Assembly: GCA_902766095.1 (NCBI GenBank)
Contig: CACXCN010000003.1
Coordinates: 24,152-88,151 of the forward strand
From: an uncultured Selenomonas sp.
GTDB lineage: Bacteria; Bacillota; Negativicutes; Selenomonadales; Selenomonadaceae
Reading direction: 5' to 3'
Length of the DNA: 64,000 bases
The stretch's first letter is position 1. Each line of letters begins with the position of its first letter. The notes under the pieces were generated by a model that worked only from the letters and a program-made list of their open reading frames with translations, ran no database searches and was not told the DNA's origin. The translations under genes were made by a program, and so were the position numbers. Shown in pieces: positions 33,663 through 42,636 of the stretch.

Positions 33663-34636
33663 TGCTCATTCTCCGTCTGGGTGCTGTCGTCCTCTGCACC
33701 AGCAGCCTCTTCCGCAGCTCTCTGCTCAGCAGCCGGGTCCGTCTCCGTCCCCGGTGTCTGCTGCGGCGTCACGAACGGCTCCGGCGGAGCCTCCCGCGAG
33801 GCTACGATGACCATGACATCCTCGAGCCGCTGGAAATCGACCGCCGGCTCGAGCACTGCTATCTTCAGCAGACCACCGGCATCGTTCTTCAGCGAGGATA
33901 CGATGCCCACGGCCAGTCCTTTCGGATATATGCCGCCGAAGCCGGAGGTGACGATCATGTCTCCCTCATCGACATCGGCATTCTTCGGTATGTTCACCAT
34001 GCGCGGCATGGTCGGGTTGTCCATATCGCCCTCGACGATGCCGGCGACCCGGGAGTCCGGACGCTGGATCAGCGTCCCGACCGAGGAACGCGGGTCCAGG
34101 ATGAGCTGGACTTTCGAGGAGTTCGGTCCCGCCTCGACGACGTGGCCGACGAGTCCTTTCTCCGTGACGACCGGCATGTTGTTCTGGATGCCGTCCATCG
34201 TGCCGCGATTGATGACGATCATGCTCGACCACGTAGCCGACTCACGGCCGATGACGCGCGCAGCGACGAGGTCGAACTGCGAAGCCGCCTGCTTGTAGTC
34301 GAGCAGCGCCCGCAGCCGGGCATTCTCCGCCGCATACTCGCTGGCCTGCAGATTCTGCACGCGCAGCTGGGCGACCTCGTTGCGGAGCATCTTGTTCTGC
34401 TCGTGAACCGTCACGACATCCCAGATGCTGTCTGTGATGCCACGCAGCTCACCGCTGACCCAGCCGAATGCCGATTGGAACGGCGAGAGCACGAGTGAGA
34501 CGGCCTGGCTCGATACCGGCACCTGGAAGCGGCCACGTGCCGCAAAGAATATGATGCAGAACAAGCTGACGACGACAAAGACCAGAGCCCAGAACCGCCG
34601 CCGGTTATTCTTGTCTTGCCTTACTCGATTGCCCAT
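33659..34636 (-). CDS. mreC: Rod shape-determining protein MreC
   Basis: A 325-residue protein with one N-terminal membrane helix (FWALVFVVVSLFCIIFFAA), a coiled coil (about 65-110), and the beta-barrel MreC core with DLVAARVIGRE, VTEKGLVGHVVEAGPNSSKV and DMIVTSGFGGIYPKGLAVGI. The C-terminal 45 residues are a Pro/Glu/Ala-rich tail. It links MreB to PBP2 in the periplasm. It overlaps the mreB stop by one base (TAATG). Confidence 0.94.
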   Translation of the reverse strand: MGNRVRQDKNNRRRFWALVFVVVSLFCIIFFAARGRFQVPVSSQAVSLVLSPFQSAFGWVSGELRGITDSIWDVVTVHEQNKMLRNEVAQLRVQNLQASEYAAENARLRALLDYKQAASQFDLVAARVIGRESATWSSMIVINRGTMDGIQNNMPVVTEKGLVGHVVEAGPNSSKVQLILDPRSSVGTLIQRPDSRVAGIVEGDMDNPTMPRMVNIPKNADVDEGDMIVTSGFGGIYPKGLAVGIVSSLKNDAGGLLKIAVLEPAVDFQRLEDVMVIVASREAPPEPFVTPQQTPGTETDPAAEQRAAEEAAGAEDDSTQTENEQ

Positions 34637-35676
34637 TATTGCTTCAGCTTCTTAGAAGTCATGACCACGCGCTTCAAAAGTTCTATGTTCTCGAGTGATT
34701 TGCCCGTACCCTCGCCGACGCAGGAAAGGGCATCCTCAGATACGAGCACCGGCATACCGGTCTCATGCGAGAGAAGCTGATCGAGGTTCGTCAGCAGAGA
34801 GCCGCCACCGGTCATCATGATGCCATGGTCCATGACATCGGCTGCGAGCTCCGGCGGAGTCTTCTCGAGCGTGCTCTTGACGGCATCGATGATCTTGTAG
34901 ATCGGCTCGTCGAGAGCCTCGCGGATCTCCTTGGCCTGGATGGTCAGCGTCTTCGGCAGACCGCTCACGAGGTCACGGCCGCGGATGTCCATCGTCTTGT
35001 CCGTATCCGGGGTCACAATGGCCGTACCGATGTTGATCTTTATCTCCTCAGCGGTACGCTCACCGATCATGAGGTTGTACATGCGCTTGATGTACTGCTG
35101 GATGGCCGAGTCCATCTCATCGCCGCCGATGCGGATGGAGCAGCTCGTGACGATACCGCCGAGCGAGATGACGGCGATCTCCGTCGTGCCACCGCCGATA
35201 TCGACGACCATGTTGCCCGTCGCCTCCTCGACCGGCAGTCCGGCTCCGATCGCAGCAGCCATCGGCTCCTCGATGAGGTATGCCTCACGAGCACCAGCCT
35301 GCTGGGCAGCATCGATGACGGCACGCTTCTCGACCTCAGTGACGCCGGACGGCACGCCGACGACGACGCGCGGACGCACGAACGACTTCGTGTTCATGGC
35401 CTTGCGGATGAAGTATTTGAGCATGGCCTGCGTGACATCGAAGTCCGCTATGACGCCATCCTTCATCGGGCGGATGGCGACGATGTTGCCTGGCGTGCGG
35501 CCGATCATCTGCTTGGCCTCTTCGCCTACCGCCAGCACATCCCCAGTATCGCTCTTTATAGCCACGACAGAGGGCTCGCGCAGTACAATGCCGCGTCCCT
35601 TCACATGCACCAGCGTATTAGCCGTGCCCAGATCTATGCCCATGTCATGCGATAATCCACCAAATAAGCTCCACAT
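34636..35676 (-). CDS. mreB: Actin-like rod-shape protein MreB
   Basis: A 346-residue MreB. The phosphate-1 motif is [17 protein letters not shown], and the others are [19 protein letters not shown] and MMTGGGSLL. It polymerises along the inner membrane and guides wall synthesis. ATG at 35676 (MWSLFGG) is chosen over a frame 54 codons longer, which has no family match. AAGGAG lies 13 bases upstream, rather far. Confidence 0.95.
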   Translation of the reverse strand: MWSLFGGLSHDMGIDLGTANTLVHVKGRGIVLREPSVVAIKSDTGDVLAVGEEAKQMIGRTPGNIVAIRPMKDGVIADFDVTQAMLKYFIRKAMNTKSFVRPRVVVGVPSGVTEVEKRAVIDAAQQAGAREAYLIEEPMAAAIGAGLPVEEATGNMVVDIGGGTTEIAVISLGGIVTSCSIRIGGDEMDSAIQQYIKRMYNLMIGERTAEEIKINIGTAIVTPDTDKTMDIRGRDLVSGLPKTLTIQAKEIREALDEPIYKIIDAVKSTLEKTPPELAADVMDHGIMMTGGGSLLTNLDQLLSHETGMPVLVSEDALSCVGEGTGKSLENIELLKRVVMTSKKLKQ

Positions 35677-35777
35677 TGTCTTTGAATTTCTCCTTCCTCG
35701 GGACATGGCCCCGGGTAAACTATATTCTCCGCCAGACTCAGGCCGGGCGGGATTTTTTGTTGAAAAACAGCAATAAT

Positions 35778-35786
35778 ATTGTAGCA
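35778..35786 (-). promoter_or_regulatory. Extended -10 sigma-A promoter upstream of mreB
   Basis: On the minus strand TGC-TACAAT forms an extended -10 element about 100 bases before the mreB ATG. A poor -35 (TTACAA) lies 16 bases upstream. It would drive mreBCD-mrdA-minCDE-rodA. Confidence 0.5.
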
Positions 35787-35834
35787 CAAGTTGTCGGTTT
35801 TGTAATGGTATTTTCGCCGCCGGGGCAATTTTTT

Positions 35835-36527
35835 TCAACCGAAATAGCCAGCATCGTTCAGGCTGCAGTAGTCAGCACCGCCAATGATGATATGATCCAG
35901 CACTTCGATGTGCATGATCTTGCCAGCCTGGATCATGTTGCGCGTCATGGCGATGTCCTGACGGCTCGGCGTCGGATCGCCGCTCGGATGGTTGTGCACG
36001 AGTATGAGCGAGGCGGCATCGTAGCGCAACGCCATCCGGAACACATCGCGCGGATGAGCCACCGAGGCGGCCAGCGTCCCGCTCGTGAGTTCCTTGAATG
36101 CGCGGATATGATTATGCGTATCCAGCAGCATGACGCAGAAACTCTCATGGTCCTGATAGCGCAGCTTCGGGCTCACATAGTCAGCCGCATCCTCTGCACA
36201 ACTGATCGTCTTTATGGACTGGGCCTTCGACTCGAACATGCGGAACCCCAGCTCGACTGCGGCCAGTATGGCAGCAGCCTTGGCCGGGCCGATACCCTTT
36301 ATCGTCCTGAAGTCCTCGACCGTCATGTCACGTACGCCGAGCAGTCCGATGTCCTGATAAAGGCTGAGCACTTTATCAGCTACCGTCAGTACATTTTCCT
36401 CCTGATTGCCGGTGTGCAGCAGTATCGCGAGCAGCTCGTTCGTCTTGAGCGCACGGGCCCCGCACCGCATGAGCCGCTCGCGTGGCAGCTCCTCATCCGG
36501 CATATCGCTCAACATCATCTTTCCCAT
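35835..36527 (-). CDS. radC: RadC/YeeS-family JAMM-domain protein
   Basis: A 230-residue RadC. An N-terminal helix-hairpin-helix part ([20 protein letters not shown]) is followed by the JAMM metalloprotease-like domain, with [14 protein letters not shown] carrying the zinc ligands. It was once called a DNA repair protein; the role is unsettled. Its gene overlaps the end of maf by 13 bases, as often seen in Firmicutes, and lies upstream of mreB. Confidence 0.94.
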   Translation of the reverse strand: MGKMMLSDMPDEELPRERLMRCGARALKTNELLAILLHTGNQEENVLTVADKVLSLYQDIGLLGVRDMTVEDFRTIKGIGPAKAAAILAAVELGFRMFESKAQSIKTISCAEDAADYVSPKLRYQDHESFCVMLLDTHNHIRAFKELTSGTLAASVAHPRDVFRMALRYDAASLILVHNHPSGDPTPSRQDIAMTRNMIQAGKIMHIEVLDHIIIGGADYCSLNDAGYFG

Positions 36528-37108
36528 AGCTCCGCCCCCACTTCGCGGGCCAGCTCCGCTGTCTTGGCCAGCGGCAGTCCAACTACATTGGAATAAGAAC
36601 CAGCAATCGACGTGATGAAGACCGCTGCCCGGCCCTGTATGCCATAGGCACCGGCCTTGTCCAGCGGTTCTCCAGACTGTACATATTCCCTGATCTCAGC
36701 CTCGCTGAGCTCCCGCATCGTGACGCCGGTCGTGACGGACGCCGTGCTGCTCTCGCTGACAGCCATCCCCGGCTGGTAGCGGGCAAACGCCAGTCCCGTC
36801 GTCACCTCATGCGTGCGGCCCGAGAGCCCGGCCAGCATGCGCATCGCCTCGGCTGCATCGGCCGGCTTGCCGTATATATGGCCATCGAGAGCGACGACGG
36901 TATCGGCCCCCAGTACCCATTGTCCGGCGTTCTCCGGCTGCGCAGCCACGGCCTCGGCCTTGGCCAGGGCATTGCGCTGCGTGAGCTCTGCCGGAGCGAG
37001 GTCATCCCCCTTGAGCTCTGGTGCCGAGCTCACCGCCACGCGGAAGCTAGCCCCGATCTGCTCGAGCAGCTCCCGCCGCCGCGGCGAGCCCGAGCCTAGT
37101 ATGATCAT
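36515..37108 (-). CDS. maf: Maf-type nucleoside triphosphate pyrophosphatase
   Basis: A 197-residue Maf protein. The substrate-binding motif SGSPRRRELL (5-14), the catalytic LGADTVVALDG and GKPADAAEAMRML and the C-terminal GAYGIQGRAAVFI are all present. Maf proteins hydrolyse dTTP, UTP and modified nucleotides to monophosphates and can inhibit septation. The ribosome site is GAGGGGG. Confidence 0.94.
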   Translation of the reverse strand: MIILGSGSPRRRELLEQIGASFRVAVSSAPELKGDDLAPAELTQRNALAKAEAVAAQPENAGQWVLGADTVVALDGHIYGKPADAAEAMRMLAGLSGRTHEVTTGLAFARYQPGMAVSESSTASVTTGVTMRELSEAEIREYVQSGEPLDKAGAYGIQGRAAVFITSIAGSYSNVVGLPLAKTAELAREVGAELWER

Positions 37109-37133
37109 GACATATTCCCCCTCATATACCGCC

Positions 37134-37406
37134 TCAGTAGCGACGGAACAGGACCAGCGCCAGTACGACGCCGATGATGCTCATGAGATTCGGCGCGAAT
37201 GACAATCCCAGTGTGAGCTGTATCACATAAAGATTGATCGTGAACGGCGCGATATCGAACACCGGATACGTCGTGACGAGATAGGGCATCACGCCGGCCA
37301 GCATGTCGACCGAGCGCAGCAGTTCCCCGAGCAATCCGCCCAATATCGCACCTATAATCACGAACAGCACACACATCCCTGTACCACGTCCGCCGAATTT
37401 TGCCAC
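37134..37406 (-). CDS. DUF4321 small membrane protein
   Basis: A 90-residue protein with two to three hydrophobic helices (MCVLFVIIGAILGGLLGELL near the start and LMSIIGVVLALVLF at the end). Length and the conserved GAILGGLLGELL segment fit DUF4321, a family next to maf in many Firmicutes. The function is unknown. Translation starts at GTG with GGAGGAG upstream. Confidence 0.8.
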   Translation of the reverse strand: MAKFGGRGTGMCVLFVIIGAILGGLLGELLRSVDMLAGVMPYLVTTYPVFDIAPFTINLYVIQLTLGLSFAPNLMSIIGVVLALVLFRRY

Positions 37407-37487
37407 TGCTATCTCCTCCTGTATAATCTCTACATACTCCCGCGGATGAAGCCACCGGCCTGCACCGCGCCACCGATCCTGTCACCG

Positions 37488-39257
37488 TCATCGAGGTCCG
37501 GAATCCTTTTCTGTGGACCAGTCGGCCTTGACGCTGTTCTTGCCGCCTGACTGCTTGGCTTCGTAAAGGGCCTTGTCCGCCTTCAGGAACAGGCTCTCCA
37601 CCGTATCATCCGGTGAAGCCATGACGACACCGATACTCGTCGTGAGATGGCCGCCGTCCGGCAGCACGCAGTATTTCTTCACATGTTTGCGGATGCGCTC
37701 CGCGATCTGGACGGCCTGCTCCTTATTCACATTGATGAGGCCGACGATGAACTCGTCACCGCCCCAGCGTCCCGGGAAATCGTCGCGACGGCATATGCCC
37801 TGCAGCAGGGCCGCCACTGCCTGCAGGGCCGCGTCGCCCATGAAATGACCATAGTTGTCGTTTATTCCCTTGAAATCGTCGATGTCGAGCATGAGCAGCG
37901 CCATCGGATTGCCGACGCGCACACCGTTGAGCGCCCGAGCGATCTGGGCATCTGTCTCGCCGCGGTTCATGAGGGCGGTCAGATGGTCGGTCTGTGCCAT
38001 TTCGCGCAGCTTCGCATTGCTGACCTCAAGCTCATGCATCGTCGTCTCGATGAACTTCACCATATGCATGATGATAGACGTGCGCCGATCGACGGCGATA
38101 GGAGCGGGAGCGATTGCCGCAGGCATCGCCGTCTGTCCGCCCTCGCGCAGTCCCACAATTTCCAGCGTCATATTTGACACCATGATCTTCCCCGAGTGAC
38201 GCATGATCTCGCCATACGCATAAAAGCCGAAGACGGGTGCATCGCGGCGGCTTAACTGCAGCTCCTTGTCCGTATCGAAGCCCAGCAGCATATGGCGCGC
38301 CATGCAGCTGATTGCCAGGATGCACTGTGGCTGGAAGCGGTGCATCTCACGCTGTATGTCGGCCGCCCGCTCCAGGATCTCATAGGGGTCGCCATAGGAG
38401 AGCCGCACCTGCTCGCCCACATGCAGGTCAGCGCCGAATATCATGGAACCATCCGGCAGGCAGGCCTGCGGGTGGCGCGCAATCGTCATGCCGTCGCGCT
38501 CGAAGAACAGCGGGAATGTCAGCGATTCGAGTATGAAGTCATCATCATTCTCTATGCCGAGGTATTTCCTATATATATCGATAGGACGATGCCCATCGAT
38601 GCTGATGACCCGATAGGCACCATCCATTTCCGTGATGGTCATGTTGCGGCCCAGCGGCTTCCAGCCGAGGCTCGAGCGATAGTCCGCATAGAGATCAGCA
38701 CCGTGGAATATGATGGCTGCCACGCCGCGCTTTAACTCCTGCTGCCCGGTGAATATCAGGCCGTCGCCTACACTGCCATCATCCGTCATCCCGCCAAAAA
38801 ACGTTATAACAGCTCTGGCCTCCGAAATCGTATCCAGAAAAGCCGTCTGATCAGAAATGGGCCCGGCTGACACCAGTCCGACGATCGCCGTATCCGGATG
38901 GGCAGTCAGGCGCTGCAGGAACTCCTGCCCCGCTGCCTGGCTGCTGCATTTCTCGAAATCATATACAGCGATATCCACGTCCGACGATTCGAATGCGATA
39001 TAGCATACGGACATATACTTCTCGTCATCGCTGCCATTCACGATATCGAACGATGTGACGGTCCCTACGATTTCCGCCTGCGGGAAGGCTCCCTTGATGC
39101 GTCGGATCACCTGTCTGCCATCAGCTGTCAGATGGCGTGAATTTATGAAGATCAGCAGCCGGTTCACTCTCGGCAGGCCAGCCAGTCTGGCCGTCACCTC
39201 TGTCATGGAAGCCTCTAAGTCGGACTCGCTGCTGAGCCTGTATGGCATCTGTATCAT
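37488..39257 (-). CDS. FIST-domain diguanylate cyclase (GGDEF)
   Basis: A 589-residue protein. Residues about 30-360 are FIST N and C sensory domains, thought to bind small ligands such as amino acids. A short helix follows, and residues about 430-580 form a GGDEF domain with the intact catalytic RWGGDEF. The allosteric I-site RxxD (RRDD) lies exactly five residues ahead, so product inhibition is likely. There is no membrane segment, so it is cytosolic. ATG at 39257 has GGGGAG 8 bases ahead. Beside the tRNA pair and the motility operon it is a plausible source of c-di-GMP for the PilZ protein at 48918. Confidence 0.92.
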   Translation of the reverse strand: MIQMPYRLSSESDLEASMTEVTARLAGLPRVNRLLIFINSRHLTADGRQVIRRIKGAFPQAEIVGTVTSFDIVNGSDDEKYMSVCYIAFESSDVDIAVYDFEKCSSQAAGQEFLQRLTAHPDTAIVGLVSAGPISDQTAFLDTISEARAVITFFGGMTDDGSVGDGLIFTGQQELKRGVAAIIFHGADLYADYRSSLGWKPLGRNMTITEMDGAYRVISIDGHRPIDIYRKYLGIENDDDFILESLTFPLFFERDGMTIARHPQACLPDGSMIFGADLHVGEQVRLSYGDPYEILERAADIQREMHRFQPQCILAISCMARHMLLGFDTDKELQLSRRDAPVFGFYAYGEIMRHSGKIMVSNMTLEIVGLREGGQTAMPAAIAPAPIAVDRRTSIIMHMVKFIETTMHELEVSNAKLREMAQTDHLTALMNRGETDAQIARALNGVRVGNPMALLMLDIDDFKGINDNYGHFMGDAALQAVAALLQGICRRDDFPGRWGGDEFIVGLINVNKEQAVQIAERIRKHVKKYCVLPDGGHLTTSIGVVMASPDDTVESLFLKADKALYEAKQSGGKNSVKADWSTEKDSGPR

Positions 39258-39284
39258 ATTAATTACTCCCCGGCCTATCACCGT

Positions 39285-39314
39285 ATCATCAGTCTTTCCG
39301 TAGTTGCTGATGAT
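39285..39314 (-). promoter_or_regulatory. Leader hairpin of the diguanylate cyclase gene
   Basis: ATCATCAG and CTGATGAT form a perfect 8-bp stem with a 14-base loop in the 5' leader, between the candidate promoter and the ribosome site. Its role is unknown. Confidence 0.4.
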
Positions 39315-39333
39315 GGAAAGGGTTCTGTTTTTC

Positions 39334-39342
39334 AGTATATCA
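39334..39342 (-). promoter_or_regulatory. Extended -10 promoter of the diguanylate cyclase gene
   Basis: TGA-TATACT on the minus strand is an extended -10 element about 80 bases before the ATG. The -35 region (TTTTTG at 17 bases) is poor. Confidence 0.45.
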
Positions 39343-39403
39343 TATCAAGTGAAAAACAAAAAGAGTCTTAAGGCTTTCCTCTGTAACCATAGAACAGTCC
39401 AGC

Positions 39404-39438
39404 ATATAAAGAAACCCTGACCATCCTCTAGTCAGGGT
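39404..39438 (-). terminator. Terminator of the tRNA operon
   Basis: On the minus strand ACCCTGAC and GTCAGGGT form an 8-bp stem with a 9-base loop, followed by TTCTTTAT. It lies 13 bases after the CCA end of tRNA-Arg. Confidence 0.85.
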
Positions 39439-39450
39439 ATGTAGACAAAC

Positions 39451-39527
39451 TGGTGCGACTGGAGCGATTCGAACGCTCGACCCACGGTTTAGAAGACCGT
39501 TGCTCTATCCAACTGAGCTACAATCGC
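39451..39527 (-). tRNA. tRNA-Arg (anticodon TCT)
   Basis: A 77-base cloverleaf read on the minus strand. Acceptor GCGATTG pairs with CAGTCGC (one G-T). The anticodon loop CTTCTAA gives TCT, which reads AGA. The T arm is GAGCG-TTCGAAT-CGCTC. The CCA end is encoded. It lies 5 bases after tRNA-Pro in the same transcript. Confidence 0.96.
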
Positions 39528-39532
39528 AAAAA

Positions 39533-39609
39533 TGGTCGGGATGACAGGATTCGAACCTGCGACATCCTGCTCCCAAAGCAGGCGCGCTACCAAACTGCGC
39601 TACATCCCG
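39533..39609 (-). tRNA. tRNA-Pro (anticodon TGG)
   Basis: A 77-base cloverleaf on the minus strand. Acceptor CGGGATG pairs perfectly with CATCCCG. The anticodon arm CCTGC-TTTGGGA-GCAGG gives TGG, which reads CCN codons. The T loop is TTCGAAT, and CCA is encoded. It is the first gene of the pair. Confidence 0.96.
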
Positions 39610-39623
39610 ACATGCACTAGACT

Positions 39624-39652
39624 AGTATAACTTTTTATGCGGCACCTGTCAA
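39624..39652 (-). promoter_or_regulatory. Sigma-A promoter of the tRNA pair
   Basis: TTGACA, a 17-base spacer and TATACT on the minus strand make a near-perfect promoter ending 15 bases before tRNA-Pro. The -35 lies only 8 bases past the stop of the last motility-operon gene. Confidence 0.93.
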
Positions 39653-39659
39653 CCCGTTT

Positions 39660-40526
39660 TCAGGCTTTTTCAAGCTCGCGGCGGTTCATCTCGCGCACGA
39701 GCATGACAGCTCCCTGCCCCAGGCCGGTCTCGCGGGCCGTGTCCTCTACGGAATACCCGCTCATGAGCAAGGCACGGGCCTTCGCGGCTGCGGAGCCGCT
39801 CGGCTGCCCATCGGGGCTGGCCGCCGCCTCCGGCGGTGCTGCTGTCTCATCAACGGTCCCGTCCTGCATGGCTGCTGCGAGGCCAGCTGCCTGTACAGAG
39901 TCCGCATACGTCTGATACTGCCCCAGGGAACTGGCCGAGACGGGGGGCTCGGGTGCTGTCTCAGCAGCCTCATGCTCCCGCTCGATCGACTGCTGCAGTA
40001 TCGCTGCAAAGTCCTGTGCGTCACCGTCAGCGGCGCTGGTTGGTGCCTCCGGAGCATGTACAGCCGCTGGCTCTGCCGCTGCCGCGGCTGGAGCCGCAGG
40101 ATCTCCCGCGAGACCAGTCCCCGGCGTCTCCGGCTCCGTAGCCGGCGGCATGGAGCGCTGGGGCAGGCTGGCAGCCAGCGTGGCAGTCGCTTGCAGCGCT
40201 GCCAGTTGCTGGCGCAGGGCCTTCAGCTCCTCGCCCTGCAGCGTCAGCTCGTTCTCGAGCCGACGGCTTTCATCGACCTTGGCACTGAGCGCAGCCTGCT
40301 TCTCCTCGGCCTGCTGCAGCAGGGACTCGAGCTGCGTCACGCGATCGCTGAGCCGCCCGACGACTTCGTCGCCGGTCTTCTGCAATTCCTGCTTCAGCTG
40401 GGCAGTGGCATCGCGCATCTCATGCTGATCCAGCAGCGGCTGCTCCTGCTTGTGCGTATGATAGCGCACGATGAGTATGAGCAACGCGCCGAATATTATG
40501 AGAAAGCCCAATATCTCGGTTATCAT
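39660..40526 (-). CDS. Membrane-anchored coiled-coil protein with C-terminal helix-turn-helix-like motif (DUF6115-like)
   Basis: A 288-residue protein. One N-terminal membrane helix (ILGFLIIFGALLILIV) is followed by a long coiled coil (about 30-120), a Pro/Ala/Glu-rich disordered stretch (about 125-235) and a C-terminal 45-residue module (AKARALLMSGYSVEDTARET then GLGQGAVMLVREMNRR) that looks like a helix-turn-helix. This architecture fits the DUF6115 family found near the end of flagellar operons of Firmicutes. The function is unknown; a link to envelope or motility is suggested only by position. Last gene of the operon. Confidence 0.75.
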   Translation of the reverse strand: MITEILGFLIIFGALLILIVRYHTHKQEQPLLDQHEMRDATAQLKQELQKTGDEVVGRLSDRVTQLESLLQQAEEKQAALSAKVDESRRLENELTLQGEELKALRQQLAALQATATLAASLPQRSMPPATEPETPGTGLAGDPAAPAAAAAEPAAVHAPEAPTSAADGDAQDFAAILQQSIEREHEAAETAPEPPVSASSLGQYQTYADSVQAAGLAAAMQDGTVDETAAPPEAAASPDGQPSGSAAAKARALLMSGYSVEDTARETGLGQGAVMLVREMNRRELEKA

Positions 40527-40567
40527 CTGGAAAAAAGCCCCCTGCCCCCTAAGAATATCCCCCGATA

Positions 40568-40891
40568 TCAGGTAGTGATATCGAGATGACGGCCACGCAG
40601 CGGGTCGAAGGCCATGACTTCCTCATCGCTGTCCTCCGTCTCCGCTGAGTGCCGTTGCCCGGAGCCGCTATAGCCCCCTTGGCCGCCCCGTCTCTGGTCG
40701 TCCTTTATGCGCCCGTCCTCGGGATTGCTCTTCGTGCGCACCTGTTTCTGCTTCAGCTTGTCATCGGCCTTCTGCTGGACTGCCTGGAAGTCCTGCTGCA
40801 AGGCACTGGCCTGATTCATATTGTGCTGGACCTGCCCGACCTCGGTTGCCCGCGGTACGATCATCTGCATGCTCATAGGACTGACATCCAT
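40568..40891 (-). CDS. Small hydrophilic protein of unknown function in the motility operon
   Basis: A 107-residue protein without membrane segment or cysteine. It starts MDVSPMSMQMIVPRATEVGQ, has a Gln/Lys-rich helical region (about 15-50) and ends in a charged, Gly-rich tail. ATG at 40891 has GGGAG 9 bases ahead; an ATG three codons earlier overlaps that site. It lies between the FapA gene and the DUF6115-like gene, presumably cotranscribed. No family is recognised. Confidence 0.65.
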   Translation of the reverse strand: MDVSPMSMQMIVPRATEVGQVQHNMNQASALQQDFQAVQQKADDKLKQKQVRTKSNPEDGRIKDDQRRGGQGGYSGSGQRHSAETEDSDEEVMAFDPLRGRHLDITT

Positions 40892-40948
40892 CGGTATCAT
40901 CTCCCGTCTTCCGTCAATAGTGATTACCGCTGAGGCTCCTGTGGAGCC

Positions 40949-42607
40949 TCAGTACGGACCTATATCTACATTATCATCTTTTACTGATAATGTACAATGC
41001 TTTATCTCGGACTGCACATTCTTCGCTACCGAATTTATCATTACATTCGTGCCGGGATATATGACATCAGATACGCGTATCTTGCCCGCCCGCATCTTTT
41101 CCAGCTCGGCCTCTATCTTCTTGATTGCTTTCTCGAGCCGCTTCAATTTGCCAGCCAGAGGGAACTGCGAGCGGGTCAGCGCATTGATCTGGTCGATGCG
41201 CTGGGGCGGCAGCTTCGATATGTCTATCTTGCCCAGCGTATTCAGCATCTGAGTGATCTGGGTGAGGCGCTGCCTGTTCTCCTTGTACTCCTTGCAGTTC
41301 TCGTTATACTGACGCTGCAGCTGCGGATCGATGCCGACCGAGAGGCGCGTCACGACGAACGCCTGATTGCCGACGACCTTGGCCCTGATCTCCTCGCCGG
41401 CCATCGCCGAGCCGCCATTGATGAGACCACGCTTTTCCTCGATGATCACGTGCTTGCCGGCCGTCAGCGTGGAGTGGAGGCTGACATCAGCGATGTATAT
41501 GTCGCGTCCGGCCTCGATGACGGCGTTCTCGGCGAATGCCGCCCGCACATCCTCATCGGCTGCGACCTTGCCCCGGTTCATGCCTGTAACACCACCGCCG
41601 ATGATGATATTGCGGCCATGGATATCCGCCCCGCTGACCATGCCCTTGATCTCTATGTCGCCGGTCGCCTTCACCGTGAAGCCTGCATCGACATTGCCCT
41701 TCACCGTGACGCTGCCGTCGAAATCGATATCGCCGGTCCCCACGCCGACATCGGAATTGATCGCGAGGTGGGAGTCGATCTCTATTTTCTTGCCTTTCTC
41801 GACGATCTGGCCATCGATCGTGGCTACGAGCTCGTTCTCACCGACGACCTTCGTATTCTTACCGTTCGGCATCGGTATGGGCTTGCCGTTGCGCGCATGG
41901 ACCTCATTGCCGAGTACATCGCGTCCCGCCTTGCCCTCGGTCTGCGGCACGCGCACAGCCAGCAGGCTGCCGGCCTTGACGAGGACGAACAGATTCATAT
42001 TCTTGTAATCGACGCGGTCGAATTCATCGATGACCGGACGACCTTTGATGCCGAGATCGAACTTCTTATCGATATAGGCATCGGTGCCATTCTGGGCGGG
42101 AATCCCCCGGGCTGCCACGAACGGTTCCAAAGACTGCACGCCTTTGGCGATGGCGTCCTTGTCAATGCCGAATATGACTTTCTTGTTCAGCAGTGCCTCA
42201 GCCACCATCTGCTCATCGGGCAGGCGTCTGCCTTTCTCCGTATCATATTTCACCGTAGCCTGCATGCGGTCACGGCTGACTTCGACAATGATCTTCGCAT
42301 AGGGCTCTTCCTCTTCCCCAGCTCCTGCCTGGCCCTCGTAATGCTCGGTCAGGCGGCGCGGGACGCCCGCGGCCTCACGCAGGCAGCGGGACAGCTGCAC
42401 CACGTCATAATCCTTTACCCCGTTTTCCTCGAGGATCTGCCCGATATCGGACAACTCGAACAATACCCCCTGATCATCCGAGGGGTAGACCGTGAGGTAG
42501 GCACCATCATTGCGAAATTCCAGGAGGTAGCCTGCATCCTTGCCTCCGACCGGCTGACGCACCGCTAAATCATCTGCACCAGATGCGTTCCGTGGGTTAT
42601 CATCCAT
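40949..42607 (-). CDS. FapA (DUF342) family protein
   Basis: A 552-residue protein. The core (about 160-420) has the beta-helical repeats of DUF342/FapA: LAINSDVGVGTGDIDFDGSV, GNVDAGFTVKATGDIEIKG, GGGVTGMNRGKVAADEDVRA and similar. A C-terminal coiled coil (about 440-500) follows. The family is common beside sigD/fliA in Firmicutes and has been linked to polar or envelope localisation in other bacteria; the biochemical role is unknown. Ribosome site AGGAGG. Confidence 0.88.
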   Translation of the reverse strand: MDDNPRNASGADDLAVRQPVGGKDAGYLLEFRNDGAYLTVYPSDDQGVLFELSDIGQILEENGVKDYDVVQLSRCLREAAGVPRRLTEHYEGQAGAGEEEEPYAKIIVEVSRDRMQATVKYDTEKGRRLPDEQMVAEALLNKKVIFGIDKDAIAKGVQSLEPFVAARGIPAQNGTDAYIDKKFDLGIKGRPVIDEFDRVDYKNMNLFVLVKAGSLLAVRVPQTEGKAGRDVLGNEVHARNGKPIPMPNGKNTKVVGENELVATIDGQIVEKGKKIEIDSHLAINSDVGVGTGDIDFDGSVTVKGNVDAGFTVKATGDIEIKGMVSGADIHGRNIIIGGGVTGMNRGKVAADEDVRAAFAENAVIEAGRDIYIADVSLHSTLTAGKHVIIEEKRGLINGGSAMAGEEIRAKVVGNQAFVVTRLSVGIDPQLQRQYNENCKEYKENRQRLTQITQMLNTLGKIDISKLPPQRIDQINALTRSQFPLAGKLKRLEKAIKKIEAELEKMRAGKIRVSDVIYPGTNVMINSVAKNVQSEIKHCTLSVKDDNVDIGPY

Positions 42608-42636
42608 GGTTCATCCCTCCTGCTACCTGCATCGGC

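Noticed and set aside
35727..35760. GC-rich hairpin followed by T6 on the plus strand in the mreB leader
   Set aside because: It would terminate plus-strand transcription, but no plus-strand gene is present; on the minus strand it has no T-run. Probably chance or a minor leader structure.
37105..37491. 128-residue minus-strand frame over the DUF4321 gene
   Set aside because: The DUF4321 frame has membrane helices, a family match and a ribosome site; the longer frame has none.
40997..42568. Long plus-strand frame opposite the FapA gene
   Set aside because: Antisense shadow of a clear DUF342 protein; no recognisable domain.
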